From: Phellopilus nigrolimitatus
Taxonomy: Eukaryota > Basidiomycota > Agaricomycetes > Hymenochaetales > Hymenochaetaceae
NCBI GenBank assembly: GCA_021029095.1
Contig: JAJOHG010000063.1
Location: 1 to 64,000, forward strand
DNA: 64,000 bases
Reading direction: 5' to 3'
Position 1 is the stretch's first letter, and each line of letters starts with the position of its first letter. The notes beneath the pieces are model-generated. The model made no database searches. It saw only the letters and a list, made by a program, of their open reading frames with translations, and had not been told where the DNA came from. Of the stretch, positions 47,914 through 60,267 are shown in pieces. The position numbers and the translations under genes were made by a program.

Positions 47914-49539
47914 ATGCATGTCATACGCTCTGACGTCGAGCCTGTTGATCCGAACTTAGTGCCACTTATCATCTCAGAAATAGATATCGAACAATACACT
48001 CAAGTGGCAATTTTAACTCTCTTGGTCTACGATACCGGTAAGCTTCGCATCCGAGTCTTGGCTTGGGAAACCAGCTATCTCGGGTTTGAATGTTGTTTTT
48101 TCTTTCAGTTATCACTATGGACAAAGAGGTAAATGGGGCCTGGAATTATCGTCTTTATGTCTAAACCATCATTGCATCGTTTAGATTAAATACTTTTGGG
48201 TACGTCATTTGTTTGGTATTAGAACCAAGAATATGCTAACTTGCCATGCGGAATGAAGAGCTTTCCTCGCAGCTTTGTTAGCTTGATTTACTTCGCAGTA
48301 AATGATTTTTACAGTTTCTTCTGATAAACCACTCTAACATATTGCAGAATCGCTACATTGGCATCCTTGGAGCCCTTTCTGGTATAATGAGTAAATCAAA
48401 ACTTTACTGTGTATGCACCGCAACAAAGAATATCCACTGACACTACCTTTTATAGTTGATACTCTTCAAGCAAATGAAACACTGCAAGCCATATCCGATT
48501 ACTCTACTATAGCTTACTGTGGCTAACTCTAAACTCCTTTTACAGGTGTAAGCACCCAGATATACTACATTCCAGTCTCTACTGATAATACTGAAAGGCC
48601 TTGGCTTTTATTGGATTGAGGGTCTGGCTAGTGAGTTTCTGAAATTTGCACAGAACAATATCTTGCTCATTGCAGGGAAGACTGGATGACCATCCTTTTA
48701 ATTGACTGTAACTTCTCCCTACTTATAATATTCAATTTATTCATCCCAAACTAATTGTCTTACAGATATTTTGTTGATGAGAGTGCTAGCACTGTACCAC
48801 CAGGGTGAGCATCCCTAATACTGTCAATTCTGTCTGTGTTTAATAAACAACAGATAAGAGACTAGCTGCATGCTTGAGGGCTCTATTTGGGCTGGAGGCA
48901 GCATTTGACCTGTGTATTCTTATATATCAAACCATATATGAAGAGAGTAAGGCTATTTGTTCGTCCTACAGTGGCATTTTTTGATTGTGGGATCCAGTTG
49001 CTGTAGGGGAGCTTGCAAAAGGTGTGACATTTTGTGGAGCGAACAGAAGCTCTCCTGAAGTGTGGGGTGCTTTAACCTGGTTAGTCCTGATGTTCTTGGG
49101 AAAGCACTCAGACTGACTTGGAAGTTGGAACAGGGCTGCTCCAATGTTGTATGAGATTGTCTTAATGATTCTAGCACTCTATAAGGCTAGAAAATACTGG
49201 AGGGAGACAGCTGGATTCAGCCAGTTCACTCTTGTTAAGGTCCTCATCCAGGATCAGGCCATTTATTTTATTATGTGCACTTCTTCATGCATGGCTAGTG
49301 TTTGAGGAGCTAACTATCCTGACAGGGTCATATTTTCCAGTGTTATGCAGATATTATCAGACCAGTTGTCCATTTCAAATGTTCTTCTGAGTTATCTCCT
49401 GGATGCTCTGGGAAACCCAAGCCTTCTTTGTGTCCTTGGCAGTCACCTGCTGACCAATCTGAAGGAAACTGGAGAGAGGGGAGCCAATGGTGGTACGAGC
49501 TACAGGATGAAGACCACGAGCAGCATCGAGTTTTCCTGA
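47914..49539 (+). CDS. DUF6533-family membrane protein
   Basis: Third member of this 7TM-like family in the window, distant from the tandem pair. Clear exons: 47914-48037 (ending LTLLVYDT), 48109-48128 (VITMDKE), 48185-48199 (IKYFW, 15 nt), 48259-48297 (SFPRSFVSLIYFA), 48348-48381 (NRYIGILGALS), one from 48456 (VDTLQANETLQ), about 48772-48805 (ILLMRVLALYHQ), about 48853-48947 (RLAACLRALFGLEAAFDLC). Later pieces read ELAKGVTFCGANRSSPEVWG, APMLYEIVLMILALYKARKYW and VLIQDQAIYF. The last exon ends KETGERGANGGTSYR and runs to 49539. The order and motifs fit the family end to end. Borders between 48480 and 48770 and near 49300 are not settled. The function is unknown. Confidence 0.75.
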
Positions 49540-51495
49540 TTTTCGAAGGGAGTTCTAAGGTGATTTTATTTGTTCTGTCTTTTCTTCTGGTGAGAGTGAT
49601 TAATCAATTAAAAGGCACTCAGAAAATGTGTAGGACAGCTAAACAAACATGCACTCCTATTCTATATGCAATATAAAGAATCTTTGCTGTGCGAAGAAAT
49701 ACCAGTTTGCTCGTAACACATGAACTGAGTGTGATTGTCCCCCTCTAGAAAATTATGTCAAAACGTGCAGTTGCCGACAATATATTAGCAGCGCGCATGC
49801 ATTGCTCATCTGGCTAGCCATATTTATCAGTGCACTGGGATCGAACGTCCTGCGTGACAGACATAGCCCGTTAGCGCCGAAGACTGCGAGAAACACAAGG
49901 AGAGCAGGTGGCGTGAAAGCGCACCGACTTGCATATACGTCTTAGGCTCGGTACTCACGCCCAGAACTAAGGAGTTTTAGTACACGAGCCCGCACCCTGC
50001 GCGCGACGCCTGTTCGAGTAGAGAGAACGCTAACGTCCACTTTGCACGCCGCATCACGAGATATGTCTGAAAGTTTTCGCTGAACGGCTGCGCGCGCTCC
50101 GTGCTGACGGGTTAACCAACCCGTGAGGTTCTGCGTACGCTTTGAGCAGTTGTCGGGAACCGGCTCGGCAGTCGCAACCCTTGGAGTTTACTGGATGGAC
50201 ATGTGGACCAAATAACTCGTTTTCGAGAGAGACGAAACTGTGACCACGCACCTGCGCCAAACTCTCTGTTCACTCACTCTGTCTGTGTGGAAGACGCATA
50301 TATATTTTCTTGAGCAATCCGGAAAAGAGATACAGCGTAACGTTAAAAGGCGCCTCAACGGTGCAGCTCGCATCGGGAGGCTCTATGGGATGTGACGAGA
50401 TTATCATATCTGCATTCTTTTTGTTTCACTACCAATGCCTGCAGTTACATGAGCAGCATACCCATATCGGCGGCTGCTTCGCCAGCAGCTGCCTTTTCAA
50501 ATTCCAAACATGTCGGCGTGCTAGAGAGCGAAACAGTAAGCGCGAGATCGAGAAAGACGCAGACGACGGACTCACAAATAAACGTTGTCTGCCAATGTCA
50601 AAAACCAAAGAGTGTGTGTTTCGCGATGGAAGCTCTGTCCAATCGATCGAGATCTGGTTTGCGACAGGGACGAAAAGAAAAGCCGGAAGACTTTCAATTC
50701 TGTTCAGCTTCAAATCAGCTTCAAAGGCATGTTGTCAACTCTAAAAATTTTCAGATCCTTCAGATCATTTAGAAATCTGAGCGGAGAAGAAGCCATTTGA
50801 CGTAGTTGAAGACAATCTGACAGGGGGGAGGGGGGGAGTTTCCTGATATCGTTATAGCCATGTCCACAATCGAAAGCCTCTTTGATTTTCAATGAGATGA
50901 AAAGCAAAGTGATAGGTGATGTACAAGTAATGCGAAATCCACACTACAAGCGGACAGCCAAAGAACTGGGAAAATCAGTGGGATAGACGTGAATCGTCTA
51001 ATTTTTTCAGCACGTGATCGACGCGTCGCGCCGATCCATCCCGACACGAGGCAAATCATACGACACTTTATTGCACGGCGTGCCGTCGTGCCAGGTAGCG
51101 CCTGCTCTACCCGTCGATAGACACACACATCGACCAACAAAGGAGTGGAGTTGTTCACAGTGTTTAGTTTGTCGGCCAGCAACCGACCGGAAGCCGACCG
51201 AAGTTTGAAACACGGCGGCATCTCAGTGCCAGCTCTCACTATCAGTGAAGCTGAAGAACTCCGAATGAAACGACCAGTATGATTTATTTTGATACAGATT
51301 TTATGGCAGTACATATTTGTTACATCCTCCTCGTCCCTTCCTCTCGTCTTTAACGTTCAAAAGCCTCCGCTGAATCTTAAACTCTCAAAAAAAAAAGGAT
51401 TTTCGAAGACAGAACGTCAGAACCGCGGCGCCCTACGGACAAGCAGCCAGGTAGGTAAGCATCCTCTCTTCACTGCAATAGGGGACTCACGACGC
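49540..51495. other. Intergenic DNA
   Basis: Nearly 2 kb with no supported gene. It includes the 3' flanks of the DUF6533 gene (+) and the catalase gene (-). Confidence 0.5.
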
Positions 51496-53552
51496 TCACG
51501 CTGCCCCATTCGCCTTGAAACGGATCGCCTCCGCAGCGCTCTTGACCTTGAGCGGCTGCACGGTCGGCACGCCGATTGCCTTCGCGATGCGGTCCGAGAG
51601 CGACTGGTCGACGGCGGCGAACACGGAAACTGCGCCAAATACAAGGTATCAATTTTTATATATCGAAGCGCAAAGAAGAGAGAACGTACGCTGCCTGTTG
51701 AGGACCGTCTTGCTCTTGACGCCCTTGATATGGCCTGCGACATTTCCGACGAAATGCTCCTTCGCGGTGTCGTCGAACACTTTCTGCCACAGAGCGCGCG
51801 GCTGCTCGAAGTCCACTGCACGCAAGCTCATCAGAGAAACGAACACCAGTAACCTGAACAGGCATGGACTCACACTCGGTGACCTCGCTGAGGTCAGCCT
51901 GCGCGTGCCCAAGGAAGTGCTCGTGCTTCACGCCGGCGTACGCCTTCTTCTTGTACGAGAGCGGCTGGATGCTGCTCTGGTAGTTCGGGCGCGAGCCCTG
52001 GCTCACGTACGCCGCGGGTCCGTCACGCTGGAAGTTCGCGACGGGCACGATCGGCGCGTTGATGGGCAGCTGCTGGTAGTTCGCGCCGAGGCGGTGGCGG
52101 TGGGTGTCCGGGTACGAAAACAGGCGCGTCTGGAGGACGGGGTCCGCGGACGGCTCGATGCCGGGCACGAGGTGGCTCGGGCTGAACGCAGCCTGCTCGA
52201 TCTCCGCGAAGTAGTTCTGCGGGTTCTCGTTCAGGACGAGCTTCCCGATGGGCCGCAGCGGGAACTGCGCGTGCGGCCAGACCTTGGTGAGGTCGAGGAT
52301 GTTGTAGCGGAACGCTTCTGCTTGCGCGACCGTCATGGTCTGCACGTACACCGTCCAGCTCGGGCCCTGGCCGGCCTCGATGTCCTCGAAGAGCGCTTGG
52401 AGGCCGTGGTCCGGGTTCGCACCTGCGAGGTGTCCGGCCTGCTCGTCCGTGAGCGTCTTGACGCCGTTGTCGGCACGCACATGTATTTGCACGTATTTGA
52501 ACTCGCCCGACGCGTTGACGAACTTGAACGTGTGGCCCGAGTAGCCGTGTTCGCGGTGGTAGCCATCGGGGGTGCCGCGGTCTGAGAACAGGATCATGAC
52601 TTGGTGGACCGATTCAGGGTTGAGCGAAAGATAGTCCTAGAGGGTATGAAAGTTAGAGCTTGAAAAGAAGAATGGATTCCGCACTCACCCAGAACATGTC
52701 GGCATCCTTCAGATGCGTCTGCGGGTCGCGTTTCTGAGTGTGGATAAAGTGTGGGAACTTGGACGGATCGCGCAGGAAAAACACGGGCGTGTTGTTAAAC
52801 ACCCAGTCGAGGTTGCCCTCATCGGTCCTCAGCTTGATCGCGAAGCCGCGCGGATCACGAGCGGTGTCGGCGGACCCGCTCTCGCCGCCGACGGTCGAGA
52901 ATCGCATGGTTGCCCGGGCCTTGTTGCCGACTTTGCTGAAGAGCGCGGCGCAGGTGAGGTCGGTGATATCGTGGGTGACTTCGAAGTAACCATGAGCACC
53001 TGCACCCTTGGCGTGCACGACACGCTCCGGGATGCGCTCGCGGTCGAAGTGTGCAATAAGATCGATATGATGGAAGTCTGCGTATAAAGAGAGAAGGTTA
53101 CAAAGTTAGTAAGCGATATATAGGACAAGGACGAAGGCTATAATTGATGACTGGGATAGGCGGAAGGTAGTGATAGGATATGGCAAATGATTAATGGGGA
53201 AGAATAAAAGACACAAGGGAAACCAAAAGCGAAGCAAAATAATATGATAGTATATGAAGAAATGCGACAAAGATGAAAGCTACAACAAGGATGAAAGCTA
53301 AAAAAGATGACTGGGATGGGCGGAAAGTGGTGATAGGATATGGCACATGATTGATCTTCATGGGAGGGAAATAATAAAAGGAAACCAAAAACGAAGTAAA
53401 ATGCTATGATAATACATGAAGAACTCACCTTGAAGGAGTACTGGCCCTACGGATCCGATGCGCTCAGCAGCGTAAGGCTCCCCGACGGGAGCACCGTTGG
53501 AGGTGGTGTAGAGAGCGCCATCCTTAGTGTTATGAACCTGTGCAGAGGGCAT
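51496..53552 (-). CDS. Catalase (small-subunit type)
   Basis: Heme enzyme that breaks down H2O2. Exons in reading order: 53429-53552, 52689-53077, 51874-52636, 51690-51815, 51496-51629; 511 aa, all phases agree, the usual length for small-subunit catalases. Landmarks: distal catalytic His in [14 protein letters not shown], catalytic Asn in [12 protein letters not shown], and the proximal heme Tyr motif [14 protein letters not shown]. The N terminus ([20 protein letters not shown]) has no signal peptide. There is no obvious C-terminal SKL-type peroxisomal signal (it ends KANGAA), so a cytosolic location is likely. Intron 1 is long (351 bp) and contains an internal duplication. The gene lies between the arms of the inverted duplication. 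Confidence 0.96.
53078..53428 (-). repeat. Tandem duplication inside catalase intron 1
   Basis: About 53120-53260 and 53285-53420 are two similar copies, period about 160 bp. Shared blocks include GATGACTGGGAT, GTGATAGGATATGGCA and AAGGGAAACCAAAA or AAAGGAAACCAAAA. This explains why the intron is about six times longer than its neighbours. Confidence 0.7.
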
Positions 53553-55261
53553 TGCGCTTCAAGAACTTGGCGGGGTGTCGATAAAGGAGCAAGATGGTTG
53601 ATAGTGAGGGTAAGAGAAAGAGATGCGCCAGGAAGCGGACTGAATGGGGGGAAGTGCTTTAAATATGAAGTCTCGAGCATGACTGTCGCAGTAAGCAAGT
53701 TAAGAATTGCATGTGATGCAGATCTTAAAGCTGCCTAAACAGGACATCCCTATTGGCCTACTAACATCACGTGTGCGTGCGCATGAAACGTGACTTGCGC
53801 CGACGACGCTGAGTCGTACCCGCCATCGGCTCTGCACAACTCCAAGCTCGTTCCGAGTCCATCCATCCACATACTGGTTATCTCTTCATTTTTGAGTCAC
53901 TTTCTCTTCTGTCGGGCGATATCGCGCAATTTTCGAATCAAGTGTTGTGCTAACTCGTCGGAACACTGGTCTGCTGTTGTCGTTTCGTCACGTCTCGTGG
54001 ACACTACTGTTCCTTCTGCAATTCAGTACACATGCCTCCTTTCTCAGCGCACAATCTCTTCTGAGCCTTCGCCCCAACGATGTGATCTCATCACAGTCCT
54101 TCTTACGGAATCCTACCCGCTATCGCTGCCTAGATCCCCCCGTACTGCCTCTTTGCCGTTCTCTCTCCATTTCGGCAATATTTTAGGCCAGGACGATTGG
54201 TCATTACTCGATCATCTGCCCCCTGTCAGATGCGAGGTTCTTTCCGCACGACATCCGGAGTCGTGCTCAGCTCTCGCCGATTTACGCGCGCATGCAATAC
54301 CCCATACATCACTGGCCTGCCAGAGCCTGCGAAATAGAATCCGAATATCGCACACACCCGCTGACTTCGATCTCATTTCCCCGAACTTCACCGTATGAGT
54401 CTCAGACGACAGGCTCTACCTTACTCCGCTTATCCTGCTTCGCTTTGCCCGCTTTCACACGAAGGAAAGTCAGTCATGCTTTCATTTCGCACCCTTGTCT
54501 TCTGCCCCACGGCTGCGACGTCTTAACATTCAATGCTAGACGCAATTCAATTCTTTGCATGCTCCTACTTCCATGGTTAATTAAATGCATTCTTGACTTC
54601 GAGCTCCGGCGTATCCGAGACTCTTAAATTTTGGGGCTGACGATGAACGGATCCTTCAAGGCGACCATATCAAATCAAGTGCAACCACTCCTCTAACTAC
54701 AGTCCTCGAGTCGCGATTCTGAACAAGCACAACTATGCTCGAGTGTATGCAGTAGAAACCTCCGAAAAATAGAGAACGGCGCGGAAAAGGACCGGGACAA
54801 GGGCGGCACGTCGTGTTAAATGTAACCGACGGCGGTCTACATTATCGAATGCGATCGCAGATTGTATGCAATGAACCGGAGGAGAGAGAGGAAGGGACAT
54901 ATGAGATTGGGATATGGTATGTGTTGTACATGGCTCGAGGCTAAGGTGTGCAGCTCTGCGAATCAGGAAAATTCGATGGTAAGCAGCACCGCACAAGCTT
55001 AAACGCAGTGGCATGCTTGTTATATGTACACGAATTCAGAGGCGGTCTAGACTGTATGATTGCAAAAAGGAGGCCAACCGCTGTTCGTCTATCATTCAAA
55101 CTGAATCGGCTCCCACAGCAGGCGAGCAGCCAATGTCTCAAATACAATGTACGGTGAAATGTTTTTGAATTAGTATCGTTTTCACGTCTCCTTTCGTACG
55201 ATTAAACTCGATCTTAAAATATTGGCTACCAGGATCCAGCAAGCAGAAAGTGTGTGCGATG
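53553..55261. other. Intergenic DNA, divergent promoters
   Basis: Upstream of catalase (-) and of the three-TM gene (+). A 202-codon open frame at 53790-54398 (+) has no domain and an unusual Ser/Pro composition; I do not call it a gene. Confidence 0.5.
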
Positions 55262-58200
55262 GTGGTCGCCGACGCGACACGACGCGTCGGTCCTAGTGGC
55301 ACGTGACTCCAGAGACTTAGTCCACATCACGATCAGTTTCGATCAGACTGCACTGCAGTTGCTAGTGCGATGATGATGATTTCAAGTTTACATTCGTGCT
55401 CTCTGCCCATCATCTTCTACTGTTGTCGCCCAGCGAGCGACCCGCGTTTCGCAGACGGGTCCGCCTTCGCGCGCTTCTGGTATAAGGCACAGGAACTCCG
55501 ATTATGAGCTCGAAGGACACGGCAAGTGGAAACACATCGCAACGTTCGAATCAGGGCATTGAATGGATTGCAAACTCGTCATTTGGTGACCGGGATGACT
55601 CTCAGACGATTCAGCGCAGGGATCAGAGATGGAGGACAGGCGCGAGAAGCAGGACTGCGACTGAGGATGTCGTTGAGGATGTTAACAATCTTTTTGACTC
55701 CAGTGTGTTATTTTTTTCTTCGTTCAAACTTCTGCAGTTAATGGTAGTTTCTAGAATTGTCCACTGCCCCGGATAAGAGTGGCAGTGTGCTCAAGATAAA
55801 AGAAAGCAGTGACGGGGGCAATGATAGGCATCCGATCCCACTTATAGCTCATCCGAATTCTGCAGAAAAAGTATATCTAGAATACGGACATGAAACTGGA
55901 AAAGATACTCCTGAAGATAATTCTATGCGGTCCAAAGGCATCGCAAAATCAAGTGGTAAGAATTTTTCTTTTTCTTTGTTTACAAAATCGCATAGTCCTG
56001 CGGTTTTCTGATACTAGCAACCCATTGATTTGCAGGATATAACACTCCGGAGGTCCCTTTTATTCCTCCTCCTCCTTTTCATTATGGTACGCGCTTTCTA
56101 CAAGCGATGGTTTCAAAAGCTCTATTCTAACCTTTTTGGTATGTAATGCGGCTCAGGCATACCCACACCTTACGACTATCATCGATTCTACTGGTACGTT
56201 GGGCAACTCGAGCTTCGTATATAGTTCATTGTCACTTACTTTTCTCAGGAAATGCATGGAACTGAAGAGTGAGGTGGGCATACTAACGTCAGCTCATTCA
56301 TCATTTCCACCTTATTTATATACTTGTTTTCGTTACGGCTAGCTCATACGCCTCGACTTTGCTCTGCGCTCCGTTGGCTCTAGTGGGCCAGGTATCCAAG
56401 CTACGAATTCTATGAAGGTGCGACTTAGGCAGCTGCGCGATCTTTTCGGGGCGAACACATCTTCGTTGTTCCCCCACGACGTTAACGTCATGATGTTCAG
56501 GCGTGCGTTCCGCATTTTGTGCACCTCTACCATCAGCGATAAATGTTTTTTTTTGTGTATTTAAGAAGCGTCCGAGTCACAGGCATACCTGGTTGAATTT
56601 TCTCGTTCGTTCCGAAAATTTGCCGAGGCACTGGACATGACAGCCAAGGCCCTTTACGAATTTCACGGTGTCTATCACGACGAGAAACTAATGTTACAGC
56701 TTTATTCGTTACACATGCGATTTACGGTCAGTTCTCTTCCTGTACTGCAGAATCCAACAGTCTAATTTCGTAAATAACAGACCGAAGCAAGCACGATTTC
56801 CACCGGCAATGGCGAGTAATGTGGATACAGTCGCATTTCAGCTTGCTTATGTTTGGCAATGTATAGACTTCTCTCATAAGCCTCCTCCGGACGAACTCCA
56901 ACGACACATTCAAATTCTAATGAGAGAATGGGTAGAAAGCGCCGTTGATTCCCTCATAGAGGCTATAGGAAACTTCCACGAAAAAGGTGAGCATTATTCG
57001 ACAATTATCAATTAGTTAGAGGCTATAATATCGCGTCGTGGCCGTTAGCTCACACAAAATCAATATGTACAGGCGTTCCTATCATCTGCTCTGCGCAGCA
57101 ATACAAATCCTCGCGATATCTCGATATGACGACCATTGCGACCTTCTTGTCTGGTGTGACAGCGTCCATGCTCCAGGTGTCGGTGAACGACAGCACGAAT
57201 GCTACAGGCATCGCCGCAAACACCTTTTTCTTTTCGTCATTGGTGTTTAGTATTGGATCGGCGGTCAACAGTCTACTCGTGATGGCGTGGCGGAGATCGG
57301 TCGTGTAAGCCTCCATTGCTGTGACTTTGTTCTTTTTGCTAAACTGCAGCGGTGCATAGACGCGAGCCGGACAGTGTCCTTCCCGTCTGGTTTAGCGCTT
57401 GGTTGAGCACAGGCCCTATGATTTCGCTGCTCATTTCCGGTGTATTCTTCTCCGTCGCCCTTTGCCTATTTGCATTTTCTTTGGGCCAGGTAAATCCGAT
57501 TTCACCAAAAAGCTTTGATCATTCAAGAGGACTTATATATATTTGAAGAACCATCTCACTTCCGCAGTAACGATAGCGTTTTCGGGATTTCATGCCGTTG
57601 GCCTTCTACTCCTTTCCAGTTGGTTCATTTTGGAAAAGTGGAAATTTCGCCACACAGCTGGATCAGTAGGCGAAGACCTGACAGACGACTCACTTACGTT
57701 GTCTGTCATCGACTGGTTTATTCACGGCCTCGAGTCGCTGAAGCGCACAAAGCAACACCAGCAGCAGGGCTCATTCAATGTATCGCGCACAGAGATGGGC
57801 CGCGGGCCGACGATATCCTTCCGCCCGCTTGATAATATGAGCGAAAAGGCCTATTCTGACACGAATCTAAACGAGTGGTCGAGGAAGGATGGCGTATGGA
57901 ACGCGTTATCGGATGAAAGGTTCCTTATGAACACTACTTTTATCGATAGTTCCGCCCTTTATCCCGACGATCGCGCGGGATTACCTGGCGACTACTATAC
58001 CACCACGCCAGTGGCAACGTCCGCAATGGAACCATCTTATCCGTCTCCTCTGCGGGATTCAATGCCTATCTTGTCTAATACTATGACACCCATCGACCAC
58101 TCTGTAAAGTTCGATTCTGAACCGGAACTCAATGACGAACGCGGCCGTCGCTCGACATCCCAGCAGTCGCAGGAAAGAGCACGTCGCAGGAGTTTAGAGC

Positions 58201-59245
58201 AGAAGTTTGAAGAAGGCTGCTTTCGCACGTATCCGCGCCGGGAAATGCGGACTCAAAGTCTGGACCGTCCAGGCAGAGATAGCCCCATGCTCCAGAAGCG
58301 CTGTGATTTACTATCGCAAAATTACGAACAACTGAAACAACTTGTTGCTCGATTAGAGAACCAGATTGAAGATTTACGACAGCCTGTCCGGAGACACCGA
58401 CATACCTCATCGTACAACTTATTGCATGATAAACCTACTTCGCCTAGTACTCCACCACGCGGTCGCTCTACCCAGAGAGTTCAATGGGACCGGACATATA
58501 GCAATGGTGGATTGTCATCGCCAAGGCGACCTTCCTCTCCTAGGTTGTACAGTGTGTACCGGCAGCGCTCGCCTCCACAAAGGTCATCGGGACTATATCC
58601 TCGAGACAACCGCGGGGCGACCTATGCTTATGGCGCCAATGCTTCTGCTGTACGCAACAACTATTCAGGATATGAATATGGCCCGATGCCGCCGCAGCAT
58701 GTCAATGCAAATGTGCTCGCCGCCGCATCCTTCCTCCCTCATTCGTATCCGGCGCTTATGCCTGCGGGAGACCGCCAGAATGAAGGGACGACATGGTTCT
58801 CGGCGAATACGCGCTTTGCTTCAGCGCCGTATGCGCGACCGCGTACTAAATCAGGAAACGACGATAAACCGAGTTTATCTAGGCCGCACAACCATTCTTT
58901 CGCGTTCATACCACCATCTCCGTGGTCGCCGGCTCACGTTCCAGATGACATGGCCTTACCTTTGGAGCCCGACGCTGAGCCTTCATCTTCGCGCATTTAT
59001 TAGCCACCCTCAAACCTTCAGATGACACTACGGAGTGCACTTCGAACGTATGTATTGCCTGGGATATCTCATCAAACAACTCAAAAAATACCGTCGGATA
59101 GCTCAGACGGTATATGTAATTTCTGCTTATTGCAGCTCTATCTCATAAGACACGTTGTCCGTCTTCCTCTGTAATTAGAATTGGGTATTCGTCCATCCTT
59201 TCGTATGTTATACGTTTACGTAACGGAGACGGGAGTGAGAGATGA
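55262..59245. repeat. Right arm of the large inverted duplication
   Basis: Reverse-complement partner of 42140-46120, about 4.0 kb. The arms are 9.1 kb apart and enclose the proteasome ATPase fragment, a DUF6533 gene and catalase. The repeated gene in this arm is intact. Confidence 0.85.
55504..59003 (+). CDS. Three-TM protein with long coiled-coil cytosolic tail, unknown function
   Basis: Twelve exons: 55504-55702, 55755-55955, 56036-56086, 56157-56193, 56249-56273 (25 nt), 56343-56502, 56566-56726, 56761-56815, 56867-56986, 57073-57304, 57360-57489, 57549-59003; 941 aa with consistent phases. The first 330 residues are soluble, with helical stretches (YLVEFSRSFRKFAEALDM). Three TM segments follow: SSLVFSIGSAVNSLLVMAW, MISLLISGVFFSVALCLFAF and AVTIAFSGFHAVGLLLLSSW. 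The C-terminal tail of about 450 residues contains a basic RERARRR-type region and a coiled coil (LLSQNYEQLKQLVARLENQI), then a Ser/Pro/Tyr-rich end. I recognise the TM core from other basidiomycete membrane proteins but know no function. The diverged copy at 42365-45905 supports the exon model. Confidence 0.82.
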
Positions 59246-60267
59246 CTAAAACAAGCCGAAATCGGTTTCTCATATTTTGGTGCAGAGACATGAACACAGA
59301 CAAGTTGTACGGTGCTTCTTCAACCTGTCATCTTGAATGCACGTTCGGCGTTGTAGACCTGCTGTTTGTGGCTGGGACCGTAAGCGTGTATTCTTGCGTG
59401 TATTCTTACATAAGCACATAGCTCTTACATCAACCTCTTTCCTCACAGCTGTTTCTGTTTAGAGCTGTATTTAAACCTGAGCTTATCGTCTGAGGCCTCG
59501 AATATTGCGACCTGGCCCCAAACGCGTTCCATCAAATTCAGCGTCTACTGCCACATATTCAAATACGCACTTCTCGCAGTCCGGGAAACGCGTTTCCACG
59601 CACTGCCCATGTCTTGATGCAAGATGACTGGGCCTCGCGTTTTCGCTGCTTCGCCGGCTGGATGTTGTGGTGGTGCTTCTAGAAGCACAAGGCGTCCAAT
59701 CCTGACAAGTAAAGCGATGAACAGCATGTTTCGCCAACTTAATGTGTCCCGTGTTTTCGTGTCTCATCCCGCAGAACCGGCTTGGAAAAATACGCAAAGC
59801 CATCAAACTGTGGAAATAGTATCAAATCCCCGATCCCATCAAGCTCTGGCATACTGAATGACTTTCAGGTTCATGGGAGCTGAAATTCAAGGGTACGACC
59901 TTCAATTTGGTTCAGAAAATGCGTGAGGAATAAATCAGTGCACAGATTGGGTTGCATTGCACGGCCCATCCCAGAGCTCATTAACATTCGGTTATAAATC
60001 GAGTTCGTCGAGAAGACTTTTTGCTCACGGTCGACGCTCATGCGGTGATTCCTCCTACTTTTATCTTCTCATCGTCTGCGCATTGCACATCTGTTCATCT
60101 GTTCACGTTTCTTCCCCATCCCCACCCCTCCGTTCTTATCCCTCCCTTTCATCCTTCCCATTTCTCCTCCGCCCATCTCTTCATTAGGTTTTGCCTTTTC
60201 ACAACTATTATCTTTATATCCTTCTACACGCATCTTCGTTCTTCCTCCTTAGCCATTCCATATCCTC
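59246..60267. other. Intergenic DNA
   Basis: No gene is supported. The last 200 bases are C/T-rich, as in many basidiomycete promoters, just before the start at 60268. Confidence 0.5.

Noticed and set aside
49820..49900. tRNA-Asp-like string (CTGTCACGC and GTTCGATCC on the minus strand)
   Set aside because: The T-stem does not pair and no matching acceptor stem could be found, so at best it is a chance or decayed match.
53790..54398. 202-codon open frame between catalase and the right inverted arm
   Set aside because: No recognisable domain, no supporting splice sites, and Ser/Pro-rich composition in pyrimidine-rich promoter DNA.
59084..59118. ATACCGTC...GACGGTAT hairpin after the 55504 gene
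   Set aside because: The homologous stretch in the left arm has no such pairing, so it is not conserved and is probably fortuitous.
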